Shown here: positions 23,406-31,172 of the stretch, in pieces | How positions within the stretch are numbered: position 1 is the first letter of the stretch | Layout of the letters: each line of letters opens with the position of its first letter | From: Dictyobacter sp964657925 | GTDB lineage: Bacteria > Chloroflexota > Ktedonobacteria > Ktedonobacterales > Ktedonobacteraceae | DNA length: 64,000 bases | NCBI GenBank assembly: GCA_964657925.1 | Contig: CAZZWK010000010.1 | Coordinates: 1-64,000, forward strand | Direction of reading: 5' to 3' | Translations under genes and position numbers: made by a program | The notes under the pieces: model-generated | What the model was told of the DNA's origin: nothing | Database searches by the model: none | What the model saw: only the letters and a program-made list of their open reading frames with translations

Positions 23406-25097
23406 CTAGTGGGCAGCGGTTTTCCAGTCCGCGATCTCTGGATATTTCTTGTCATAGAACGGGCGACGGCTGCGCACGATCGGAATATCCAGGAAGTTAT
23501 ACTTCTTGGGCGGCGAGCTTGTGTCCCATTCAAGCGTGTAGGCATCCCATGGGTCATCACCGGAGGCCACGCCACTTTTCAGGCTCTGCACGATATTGAA
23601 CAGGAAGACCAGGACGCCGACAGCGATGATGAACGCACCGATAGTTGCCAGCAGGTTGAGTGTATTCCAGCCGAGATCACCAGGGTAGGTATAGACGCGG
23701 CGTGGCATGCCGAAGATACCGAGCAGGTGCATGGGGAAGAAGGTCAGGTTCAGGCCGATGAAGGTCAGCCAGAAGTGCCATTTGCCCAATGTCTCGTTCA
23801 TCAGTTTACCGCTGAACTTGGGGAACCAGTAGTAGGTACCGGCGAACACGGCCAGCGCGGTGCCACCGAAAAGCACGTAGTGGATATGGGCCACCACGAA
23901 GTAGGAGTCCGTGATCTGGTAGTCGAAGGGTACGACCGCGAGGGCGGCACCATTGAGACCACCAATCAGGAACATAGCGATGAAGCCGAGCGCGAAGAGC
24001 ATGGGCACATGCAGGCGAACCTTACCACCGATGACCGTGCCGAGCCAGTTAAAGATTTTTACGGCGGTCGGAATAGCGATCAAGGTTGTGCTGGTGGCGA
24101 AGAATGCTTGCGCGATCGATGGAAGACCGACGGCGAACATGTGGTGTGCCCAGACGGTGAAGCTCAAGAAACCGATCGCCACGCCGGACCAGGCGATAAA
24201 GGTGTAGCCGAAGATCGGCTTGCGCGAGAAGACGGGCAAGATTTCTGAGATCATGCCGAACGCGGGCAAGATCAGGATATACACCTCGGGGTGGCCGAAG
24301 GACCAGAACAGGTGTTGCCACAATAATGGGTCGCCACCACTGGTGTATTGATAGAAGTGGGTGCCTGCATGGCGGTCCAGCAGCAGGAGCACGCTGGCAA
24401 CGGTCAGGCTGGGCAGGGCGAAGAGCAGCAGGAACGACATCACCAGAATCATCCAGGTGAAGAGTGGCATGCGGTTGATGCTCATGCCGGGCGCACGCAA
24501 TTTGAAGATGGTGACCACAAAATTGAGCGAGCCACTGATGGATGAAATACCCAGCAGGGTCGTGCCCAGAATCCAGAAATCAGCATTCATACCGGGGGTA
24601 CACTGGTAGCCGTGGCTACAACCGGCGGCCATCTCGCTCAGAGGCGCGTACATGAACCAGCCGCCATTGGGAGCCTGTCCGAAGAGGAAGCTGGACTCCA
24701 GGAAGATACCGCCGAAGAGCAGCACCCAGTAGCCGAAGGCATTCATGCGCGGGAAGGCCATGTCGCGGGCACCGATCATCAGCGGGACCACGTAGTTGCC
24801 GAAGCCAGCCAGGGTCGGGATCACGAACAAGAAAATCATGGTCGTGCCGTGCATGGTGAAGACCTGGTTGTACACCTCGGGGCTGAGCACCTTGCCATCC
24901 GGCTCGGCCAATTGGGTGCGGATCAGAAGAGCTTCCATACCGCCGACCAGGAAGAAGAAGAAGCCGGTAATGATATACATCAAGCCGATCTTCTTGTGGT
25001 CGGTGGTTGTTAACCACTCGCCGACGTACGTCTCGCTAAATGTTTTGCGACGTACCTCGGTTGAAGTCACTTGCTCGCCGATAGTGCGAGTTGCCAT
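23406..25097 (-). CDS. ctaD: Cytochrome c oxidase subunit I
   Basis: Catalytic subunit reducing O2 to water and pumping protons; binds heme a and the heme a3-CuB centre. 563 residues with about 12 helices. The motif SFGHPEVYILILPAFG carries the CuB His, the cross-linked Tyr and the Glu that defines the A1-type D channel. FTMHGTTMIFL holds a heme a ligand and VVAHIHYVLFGG holds heme ligands. It follows ctaC by 54 bp and has AGGA upstream of its ATG. Confidence 0.97.
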   Translation of the reverse strand: MATRTIGEQVTSTEVRRKTFSETYVGEWLTTTDHKKIGLMYIITGFFFFLVGGMEALLIRTQLAEPDGKVLSPEVYNQVFTMHGTTMIFLFVIPTLAGFGNYVVPLMIGARDMAFPRMNAFGYWVLLFGGIFLESSFLFGQAPNGGWFMYAPLSEMAAGCSHGYQCTPGMNADFWILGTTLLGISSISGSLNFVVTIFKLRAPGMSINRMPLFTWMILVMSFLLLFALPSLTVASVLLLLDRHAGTHFYQYTSGGDPLLWQHLFWSFGHPEVYILILPAFGMISEILPVFSRKPIFGYTFIAWSGVAIGFLSFTVWAHHMFAVGLPSIAQAFFATSTTLIAIPTAVKIFNWLGTVIGGKVRLHVPMLFALGFIAMFLIGGLNGAALAVVPFDYQITDSYFVVAHIHYVLFGGTALAVFAGTYYWFPKFSGKLMNETLGKWHFWLTFIGLNLTFFPMHLLGIFGMPRRVYTYPGDLGWNTLNLLATIGAFIIAVGVLVFLFNIVQSLKSGVASGDDPWDAYTLEWDTSSPPKKYNFLDIPIVRSRRPFYDKKYPEIADWKTAAH

Positions 25098-25151
25098 GAG
25101 CGAAATCCTCCAATGTCTAGCCCTATCAAAGTAGAAGGATACACGAACGAG

Positions 25152-26273
25152 CTATTGCAAACCTTGCAGATACGCGACGAGTCCTCGGATCTGAGTCAGG
25201 CTCAACTGCCCAATAACCATATCGTTACCAGGTTTTACACCCTGGGGATTATTCAGCCATTTTGCAAGGTTACAGTCTTGCAGCAGGTTGGGATCATTCG
25301 GGTCACACTTATTATTATTCAGCACGCCACCAGCGATCAAATCGCGACCGCCAAAGTGGGTCAGATTAGGACCGACGGGACAATCTTTCGAATTGACGCT
25401 GGCCTGACTGGCACAAACCTGGGAGGTATCGACAAAACCGGTGGCATCGACGCCGACAATGCCGTGGCAGGAGGTGCAAGCGCCTTTGAACGTTTGCAGG
25501 CCCTGTTGCGCCAGGGTATTGGTGGGATTTACAGCCGCCTGCTGCTGTTGCGAGATCCAGGTCTGGAAGTCGTCCGAATTCTGCACGATCACGTTAAAGC
25601 GCATGTTGGCATGTTGTGAGCCACAGAACTCGGCGCAGATACCGAGGTATTCACCAGTTTTGGTGGCCTCGAACCATTTTACGTTGTTGTGGCCGGGAAT
25701 CAAGTCGGTTTTGCCGGTCAGCGCGGGCACCCAGAAGCTGTGAATGACATTGTTCGAAAACAGATTCACGTGGATGATCGTGTTGATGGGCACATGCAAC
25801 GAGTCGGCGGTGGTTACATTGTACTTATCGTAATGGAACTCCCACCACCACTGGTGACCGATGACGGTGACATCGACCTTATTGGGGTCGGCAGGCTCAT
25901 TCTCTGGTGCGACCTGGAGGACGCCACGGATGGTGAAGAAGAGCACGATGAACAGGATCACCGTTGGAATGGCGGTCCACAGGATCTCCAGCGTCAGGTT
26001 GCCGTGAATCTGACGGGGGTTGGGCGTATTGGGTCGTTCGCGGAAGCGGAAGATGGCAAAGACCAGCGCGCCCTCGACCAGCACGAACACGGTTGTCGCC
26101 ACGACCAGAATGACCCAGAACAAGAATGTTTCGTGTTCCGCCACAGGGCCCGCGGTGTTTAGAATAGAGCCGGGGCCACCGCAGGCGGCAAAGAGAACGG
26201 AAGACAAGAGCACGCCGATTAAGAGTATTAGTCCTCGGCCTGCCTTCTGCTTACGAAATACAGGCATCCTCAC
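25152..26273 (-). CDS. ctaC: Cytochrome c oxidase subunit II with fused cytochrome c domain (caa3 type)
   Basis: Electron entry subunit. An N-terminal lipoprotein-like signal (SSVLFAACGG) is followed by two membrane helices and the CuA cupredoxin domain with ICAEFCGSQHANM. The C-terminal c-type cytochrome has ACTSCHG and a Met ligand in PGNDMVIG. Fusion of a c domain marks a caa3-type oxidase and explains the need for the nearby ccm operon. The c domain contains loops with four extra cysteines (SQVCASQ, KDCPVG, NKCDP, QDCNL). The start is GTG at 26273 with AGGAG 7 nt upstream; ATG at 26267 is possible. Confidence 0.96.
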   Translation of the reverse strand: MRMPVFRKQKAGRGLILLIGVLLSSVLFAACGGPGSILNTAGPVAEHETFLFWVILVVATTVFVLVEGALVFAIFRFRERPNTPNPRQIHGNLTLEILWTAIPTVILFIVLFFTIRGVLQVAPENEPADPNKVDVTVIGHQWWWEFHYDKYNVTTADSLHVPINTIIHVNLFSNNVIHSFWVPALTGKTDLIPGHNNVKWFEATKTGEYLGICAEFCGSQHANMRFNVIVQNSDDFQTWISQQQQAAVNPTNTLAQQGLQTFKGACTSCHGIVGVDATGFVDTSQVCASQASVNSKDCPVGPNLTHFGGRDLIAGGVLNNNKCDPNDPNLLQDCNLAKWLNNPQGVKPGNDMVIGQLSLTQIRGLVAYLQGLQ

Positions 26274-26381
26274 ATCGAATCTCCTACGTTGATATCTAGA
26301 CTTCAGATATGGAGACTACTTTTTCATTTTTCTTTTTTTAAGAAGTCATAACAAATAGAGCAGGTATGATCTTCTTTAAGA

Positions 26382-26404
26382 AGTAACGGTATAGCGCCGT
26401 TACT
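26382..26404 (-). promoter_or_regulatory. Hairpin in the ctaC leader
   Basis: AGTAACGG, loop TATAGCG, CCGTTACT: a perfect 8-bp stem about 110 bp upstream of the ctaC start. It may be an operator palindrome or an mRNA leader hairpin; nothing more can be said. Confidence 0.35.
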
Positions 26405-26670
26405 ATCTCACCATCCCCTCTTCTCAGGCTACTATGAGCGGATCAGGATTTCGTCTCATATCTATAGGTACTCAGAGGTTCTAGCCTTGTCTCACGTTCA
26501 CGCGTGCCACGGAAGAGTATCACCACTGAGTGCGAGGAATGTGCTGCCGGAGACGACAACAGTGCTGTTCAGTATAAAAACAACGGGCAATAATAGCGAT
26601 TATGCCGATAATGTCCGGTAGTGTACCGAAGGTACCACGCTAGCAGTGTAGCGAGACCACCTGACACACA

Positions 26671-26708
26671 GCTTGCAACAGCTAAAACGAACCTTACAAG
26701 AGCCTGAA
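26671..26708 (-). promoter_or_regulatory. Respiratory-regulon candidate element, site C with tandem degenerate copy
   Basis: Minus-strand TTCAGGCTCTTGTAAGG at 26692-26708, and a related TTTTAGCTGTTGCAAGC at 26671-26687, 21 bp apart. Both point toward ctaC, whose start is 418 bp from the main copy. Confidence 0.5.
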
Positions 26709-26848
26709 CGGTGAAACTTCCTCTGTTTTGCGTGATTATTCATAAATTCTAAAAATCAGCGCAATGACGAAGGTTGATGAAAATCCTCATTGCATACTAT
26801 AGCAGGGGAAAGGCCCAGAGACAAGAGCAGAGCACGGGTTATACAATA

Positions 26849-26865
26849 TTCAGGTAGTTGTAAGG
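26849..26865 (+). promoter_or_regulatory. Respiratory-regulon candidate element, site D
   Basis: Plus-strand TTCAGGTAGTTGTAAGG, preceded by ACAATA, ending 102 bp before ctaB and pointing toward it. Only one base of the 17 differs from site A upstream of the ccm operon. Confidence 0.55.
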
Positions 26866-26967
26866 TATGGAGGGATGGCTGCAAGTGAGTTATCAGGGAA
26901 GGCGACGACAATAGGATGTGTTGAATAAGATTATTGATCGCTATTATTTTCGAAGATTGGACTTTTC

Positions 26968-27897
26968 ATGAGTCTAGATGTACACACAGATGTGGAGCAG
27001 CACAAGCTTGCTCCTAAAAAAGAGGTAGGTCCAGTTCGGCAGACCATCGCCAGCTACGTCAATTTGATGAAGCCGCATGTAACCGTGCTACTGTTAGGGA
27101 CCACCGCGGCGACGATGGCGATCGCGTTACGTGGCTTGCCGCCACTGGGCACATTGCTGGCTACGCTTGTTGGTGGCGCGATGGCCGCGGGTAGTGCGAA
27201 CTCATTGAACTGCTACATCGATCGTGATATCGACCAGATCATGGGGCGAACGCAGAGGCGTTCGTTGCCATCGGGCAGGGTGTCGCCGCAGCATGCGCTC
27301 GTCTTCGGTCTTGTGCTCGGTATACTTTCATTCGTTGTCTTCACCCTATTCGTGAACCTGCTCAGCGCGGTGCTCGGCCTGGCGGCGATTCTTTTCTACG
27401 TTTTGATCTATACATTGGGATTGAAACGCACCACGATGCAAAATATTGTGATCGGTGGGGCCGCGGGTGCTGTGCCTGTATTGATCGGATGGACGGCGGC
27501 GACGAACCAGATTACGCTGGCGGCCATCTGGCTTTTTGCCATTGTTTTCTACTGGACTCCGCCGCACTTCTGGGCGCTCTCGCTGCTGATTCAGAAAGAC
27601 TATGAGAAAGCCGGAGTGCCGATGCTGCCGGTCGTGATGGGCGAGAAGGAGACGCAGAGGCAGATTTTCCTGTACACGTTGTTGCTGGTCGCGGTTACGC
27701 TAATTCTCTTTGTGATCCACGCCATGGGCTATTTCTTCCTGATCAGCGCGGTCGCGCTGGGTGGAGTGATGATCTATATGGCGGTGCGTTTGCTGCGCGA
27801 TAAAGAGAAGCGCTGGGCGCGCACGCTTTTCTGGTATTCCAACTGTTACCTGGCGGCGATTTTCGCGGTCATGGTGATTGATCGCGTCATTCACTAA
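26968..27897 (+). CDS. ctaB: Protoheme IX farnesyltransferase (heme O synthase)
   Basis: Attaches a farnesyl group to heme B, the first step to the heme A used by the oxidase next door. 309 residues with about nine membrane helices. The prenyltransferase motif NCYIDRDIDQIMGRTQRR (about 75-92) and the second loop YEKAGVPMLPVVMGEKET are intact. It is divergent from ctaC and followed by the Sco gene, so oxidase subunits, heme A synthesis and copper delivery are grouped. No heme A synthase (ctaA) is in the window. Confidence 0.96.
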   Translation: MSLDVHTDVEQHKLAPKKEVGPVRQTIASYVNLMKPHVTVLLLGTTAATMAIALRGLPPLGTLLATLVGGAMAAGSANSLNCYIDRDIDQIMGRTQRRSLPSGRVSPQHALVFGLVLGILSFVVFTLFVNLLSAVLGLAAILFYVLIYTLGLKRTTMQNIVIGGAAGAVPVLIGWTAATNQITLAAIWLFAIVFYWTPPHFWALSLLIQKDYEKAGVPMLPVVMGEKETQRQIFLYTLLLVAVTLILFVIHAMGYFFLISAVALGGVMIYMAVRLLRDKEKRWARTLFWYSNCYLAAIFAVMVIDRVIH

Positions 27898-27995
27898 TTT
27901 TTTCTGGTGGAACTTGAGTTGGTGTAGATTGTACGCAGTGTACGCAGCGGCTCATAGTGTTCCGGTAAGCATACAAAGGCAAGATGTAAACAATT

Positions 27996-28646
27996 ATGCA
28001 TATGAACTGGCGCCTTGCCTCGCGTCTCTCAGTGGTGACCCTGGCAATTCTTGTGGTAATCGTGGTTGTGCTGCTGCAGCGTCTGCCGAAAAGCGATGCG
28101 CAGCAGGATGGTACAAGCAATATATCGAGCGCGTCCAACGCAAATGGGCTGACGGGAACCGATCTCGGTGGTATTGCCGCGCCCAATTTTCAGTTGACTG
28201 ATCAGAATGGGCAGACGATCTCGTTACAACAGTTTCAGGGGAAGCCGGTCGTATTGACGTTCATGTACACGCACTGCCCCGATATCTGTCCCCTGACCGC
28301 GGAGCACCTGCACACGATGATGCTGAATCTTGGGAGTAGCGCGAAAGATGTCGCCATTGTGGCAGTAAGCACTGACCCTAAAAGGGATAATCGGGCAGCC
28401 GCGACTCTTTTCACCAACGAGCATAGGATGCAAGGCTACTGGCATTTTCTGACGGGCTCACAGGCTCAACTGGCGCCGGTGTGGACGGCATATAGCATCG
28501 AGGCGCAACAGCAGGGGCAGAATATCAATCATAGTATGGCGATCTATCTGATCGATAGACATGGAAAAGAGCAGAGCTTTTTAGAAGACAGCGTGCTGCC
28601 GAACGAGCTTACGAAAGATATGCGTACCTTGCTCAGCGAGTCGTAA
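27996..28646 (+). CDS. SCO1/SenC family copper chaperone
   Basis: Delivers copper to, or reduces, the CuA site of oxidase subunit II on the outer face of the membrane. An N-terminal anchor (about 8-28) is followed by a thioredoxin-like fold. The copper motif is THCPDICPLT (CXXXC), and the distal His is in INHSMAIYLID. 216 residues is typical. It lies 98 bp after ctaB, probably cotranscribed. The ribosome site is weak for either ATG (27996 or 28002). Confidence 0.92.
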   Translation: MHMNWRLASRLSVVTLAILVVIVVVLLQRLPKSDAQQDGTSNISSASNANGLTGTDLGGIAAPNFQLTDQNGQTISLQQFQGKPVVLTFMYTHCPDICPLTAEHLHTMMLNLGSSAKDVAIVAVSTDPKRDNRAAATLFTNEHRMQGYWHFLTGSQAQLAPVWTAYSIEAQQQGQNINHSMAIYLIDRHGKEQSFLEDSVLPNELTKDMRTLLSES

Positions 28647-28746
28647 CACAATCAGGATGAGACTGGCCTGGATGAGTTGTTTCGCTGTGAGCATGTGAAT
28701 AGAGCATAGTAATGAAGATGAACAAATAGCGTCGGACAACCCGAAT

Positions 28747-28790
28747 AGGCGATAAATCGCGGGTGCGTCCCGACCGGCGGATGAATCCAG
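28747..28790. repeat. REP-like repeat, family III (partial)
   Basis: GGCGATAAATCGCGGGTGCGTCC matches the left half of the copy at 14255; the right half is replaced by unrelated sequence (CGACCGGCGG). Confidence 0.5.
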
Positions 28791-28849
28791 CACCGGTCGA
28801 TCAATCTTCCCTCTACAACAAGCGACGCCTACAGCGGATGGGGGAAGAG

Positions 28850-28887
28850 CACACCAGCGTCAAATTAGTAAAATTGACGCTGGTGTG
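28850..28887 (+). terminator. Terminator-like hairpin after sco
   Basis: CACACCAGCGTCAA, a 10-nt AT-rich loop, TTGACGCTGGTGTG, then TTGTTCTCT. The 14-bp perfect stem with a moderate T-rich tail suits rho-independent termination, though it lies about 200 bp past the sco stop. Confidence 0.6.
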
Positions 28888-28908
28888 TTGTTCTCTATGA
28901 AATACTAA

Positions 28909-28937
28909 TTGACTGAAATACGATGATCAGTTATGCT
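28909..28937 (+). promoter_or_regulatory. Sigma-70-type promoter of the HTH regulator
   Basis: TTGACT, 17 bp, TATGCT. It lies about 147 bp upstream of the ATG at 29084 and directly after the terminator-like hairpin. Confidence 0.6.
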
Positions 28938-29083
28938 ATAGGTAGTTTCTCTACAAATTATATAGAATAATATATTGTCTTCGATGGATACGCATGTGCT
29001 TTTCTGGGCAATTTTGTATCTATACCTATTGATACAAAGCTGCGTGCGGTTGGTCATCAATAACGGAGGCAGAGGCGGGCGGA

Positions 29084-30073
29084 ATGGAAGATGTCAAGAC
29101 GTGGCGCGACCTGCTAAAAGTCGTAGTCAGCGATACGAAGGAGCGGCAACGAATAGCAGGGGTATTGAATGTAAATCCAGTGACGCTAGCACGATGGATC
29201 GGAGAAAAATCGAATCCGCGCCTGGATCATCTGCGCCCCTTGATCAACGCGATGCCGCACCAGCATCGACAACAGTTAGCGGAACTCATCGCCAGAGAAT
29301 TCCCCCTTTCTTTTAATACAGGGATGCCTGAAGAGAGTATGGGGAGCGAGATTCCGAGCCCGTTCTATGCTCAAATTCTGCATAAATATACCGCAAATGC
29401 CTTGCAGATGCGTGGATCGTTGGTGGGCACACATATCCTCAACCAGATTGTGCAGCATATTGATCCTTATGAACAAGGGATGCTTGTCTACATCGCCACC
29501 TGTGTGCAACCGGCCAGGGACTATAAAATTGTTAGTTTGCGTAAAACAATCAGTTGCGGGACCGCGCCGTGGCAAACATTTGGGGAGCAAGAGGTCTTTT
29601 TTCTGGGGGCGGAATCGCAGGCGGGTTATGCACTGACGATGCGCCACCCAATCATCATACAAAATCCAGAGGAGAAGCGGCGCCTGTTCCCTTACCATTG
29701 TTTCGAGTTGGAGGGAAGTTCGGTCGCGTATCCAATTTTGCTGGCGGATCAGGCGGTGGGCAGCCTGTATGTGACGAGCACGCAGCCAAATCATTTCACG
29801 CAGCTACACCTGGATCTTTTACAGAAATACGTGGAACTGCTTGTGCTGGCCTTCAGTATGCAGGATTTCTATGCGTTAAGCGATATCGAGCTCGACATCT
29901 TGCCGCCGAAACAGCAACAAGCAGCGGTGATCAGTACCTTTCAGCAGCGTGTGACCGGGCATATCTTGCAAGCGATGCGTAACGATACACCCATTAACCG
30001 CTTAGAGGCTGAACGCATTACATGGAAAGAGATAGAAGGTGCGTGCCTGCGCCTCCCATTTTTGAGAGATTGA
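29084..30073 (+). CDS. HTH plus GAF-like regulator
   Basis: 329 residues. The N-terminal 65 residues form an XRE-like helix-turn-helix (TKERQRIAGVLNVNPVTLAR, WIGEKSNPRLDHLRPL). After a linker, residues of about 95-265 have the alternating pattern of a GAF sensor domain (GSLVGTHILNQIVQHIDPYEQG ... YPILLADQAVGSLYVTST). This is a common Chloroflexi-type architecture for a ligand-responsive transcription factor; the ligand is unknown. A C-terminal helical tail follows. It has its own promoter. Confidence 0.7.
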   Translation: MEDVKTWRDLLKVVVSDTKERQRIAGVLNVNPVTLARWIGEKSNPRLDHLRPLINAMPHQHRQQLAELIAREFPLSFNTGMPEESMGSEIPSPFYAQILHKYTANALQMRGSLVGTHILNQIVQHIDPYEQGMLVYIATCVQPARDYKIVSLRKTISCGTAPWQTFGEQEVFFLGAESQAGYALTMRHPIIIQNPEEKRRLFPYHCFELEGSSVAYPILLADQAVGSLYVTSTQPNHFTQLHLDLLQKYVELLVLAFSMQDFYALSDIELDILPPKQQQAAVISTFQQRVTGHILQAMRNDTPINRLEAERITWKEIEGACLRLPFLRD

Positions 30074-30117
30074 AGGTAGCAGAGACAGGGAAGACAGGTC
30101 CTCAAAGGCACAGAGGC

Positions 30118-30146
30118 TTGCACGCATGTCCCGTATTTGGTATGCT
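30118..30146 (+). promoter_or_regulatory. Sigma-70-type promoter of the BON gene
   Basis: TTGCAC, 17 bp, TATGCT, about 137 bp before the ATG at 30283. Confidence 0.55.
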
Positions 30147-30282
30147 TATAGTATGCCTAAAGGTAGGAAACAGCGTATTGTAGCGATAGGATTGACCCCT
30201 GGGAAGCCAGGATGCATGAATGTTTGACGTGACGCATGCATTGAGTTTGTTTTCAACAGAACTTGAAAGGTAGCACGAGATC

Positions 30283-31080
30283 ATGGATACTTCTCTTGAA
30301 AGAAGCAACCTCGTGATAGATGAACTGGACGCATCGCAAGGCGCGAACCAGGATGTTGCAGAACGTGAAAAGCATATTCATATGCCTGGCCCAAGTATGT
30401 GGCCGCTGGCATTGAGCTTCGTCATTCTGATTACAGTGATCGGGTTGTTGTACCTTCCTGATGGGTCCTGGCTCACGGTTATCGGGGTACCATTTATTAT
30501 TTTATGTGCTATCGGCTGGGCGCTGGAGGACCCGATGAAACACGCAGGCGAACACGGTGCGTCGGAGCAGCAGTACATCCCATCGCTTACCGCGCAAGAG
30601 GTGCGTAATGAGGCGTTGGCGGCGGCGGAACGCGTTGTTACCTTCGGAAGCACCGCATATAGCACGCACCCGATCAATGTCGAAATCGAAAACGAAGTGC
30701 CAGGCAAGGGTGTTGTGTTGACGCTGTACGGCAAAGTAGAGCTACAGACACAACGCGAGCGTTTGGAAGAGGAAGTACGCAAGGTACCGAACGTCATCGA
30801 GGTCAAGAATTATGTTGTGGCCGAGGATGCTATACTGGCGACCGCGTACCAGCGTATCGATGCGATGCGCGCGCAGGGCAAGTTGGATGGTGCGCAAGGT
30901 GTTTCCGTGCTGGTAGAGAACTACATCCTGCAGATTTATGGCGATGTGCCAAAACCGAGCATGAAATCCGCGTTGGAGCGAGAGCTGATCGGCATACCGG
31001 GGGTGCGTGTGGTTGTCAACCATATCGGCCTGAACAAAGATATTCCAGGCAATCTGGGCAAGACCGCGAACAAGATCTAG
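30283..31080 (+). CDS. Membrane protein with oxidase-subunit-IV-like anchor and two BON domains
   Basis: 265 residues. The polar N terminus is followed by two membrane helices beginning GPSMWPLALSFVILITVIG and ending AIGWALEDP. The same arrangement occurs in the oxidase subunit IV-like protein (IGWALERR) and the receiver protein at 18084. Two BON domains follow (about 105-180 and 185-255; phrases VVLTLYGKVELQTQRERLEE and ILQIYGDVPKPSMKSALERE). BON domains are thought to bind membranes or small ligands. With no signal peptide, the BON part is probably cytoplasmic. The function is unknown. Confidence 0.8.
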   Translation: MDTSLERSNLVIDELDASQGANQDVAEREKHIHMPGPSMWPLALSFVILITVIGLLYLPDGSWLTVIGVPFIILCAIGWALEDPMKHAGEHGASEQQYIPSLTAQEVRNEALAAAERVVTFGSTAYSTHPINVEIENEVPGKGVVLTLYGKVELQTQRERLEEEVRKVPNVIEVKNYVVAEDAILATAYQRIDAMRAQGKLDGAQGVSVLVENYILQIYGDVPKPSMKSALERELIGIPGVRVVVNHIGLNKDIPGNLGKTANKI

Positions 31081-31120
31081 GTTTTTAATAGGCCAATGAT
31101 CCTGATAGAGTGGTAGAGGT

Positions 31121-31167
31121 AAGAAGAAAGAGGAGCAGGTTACCAAAACCTGCTCCTCTTTCTTCTT
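31121..31167. terminator. Bidirectional terminator between the BON gene and ftsZ
   Basis: A perfect 20-bp stem (left arm 31121-31140, right arm 31148-31167) with loop TACCAAA. The A-rich left arm and T-rich right arm supply tails for both directions. It separates two convergent genes, the textbook position. Confidence 0.92.
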
Positions 31168-31172
31168 GTTTG

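Larger units (their letters stand above)
26274..26967. other. 694-bp divergent control region of ctaC and ctaB
   Basis: No gene is supported. It contains sites C and D of the 17-bp motif, a weaker tandem copy of C (26671-26687) and a short hairpin close to ctaC (26382-26404). Its middle is GC-poorer than the genes. Transcription must leave in both directions from here. Confidence 0.65.
28647..29083. other. Intergenic region with repeat, terminator and promoter
   Basis: About 437 bp between sco and the HTH regulator, both plus strand. It contains a family III repeat (28747-28790), a 14-bp-stem hairpin (28850-28887) and a good promoter for the regulator (28909-28937). No gene is supported. Confidence 0.65.
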
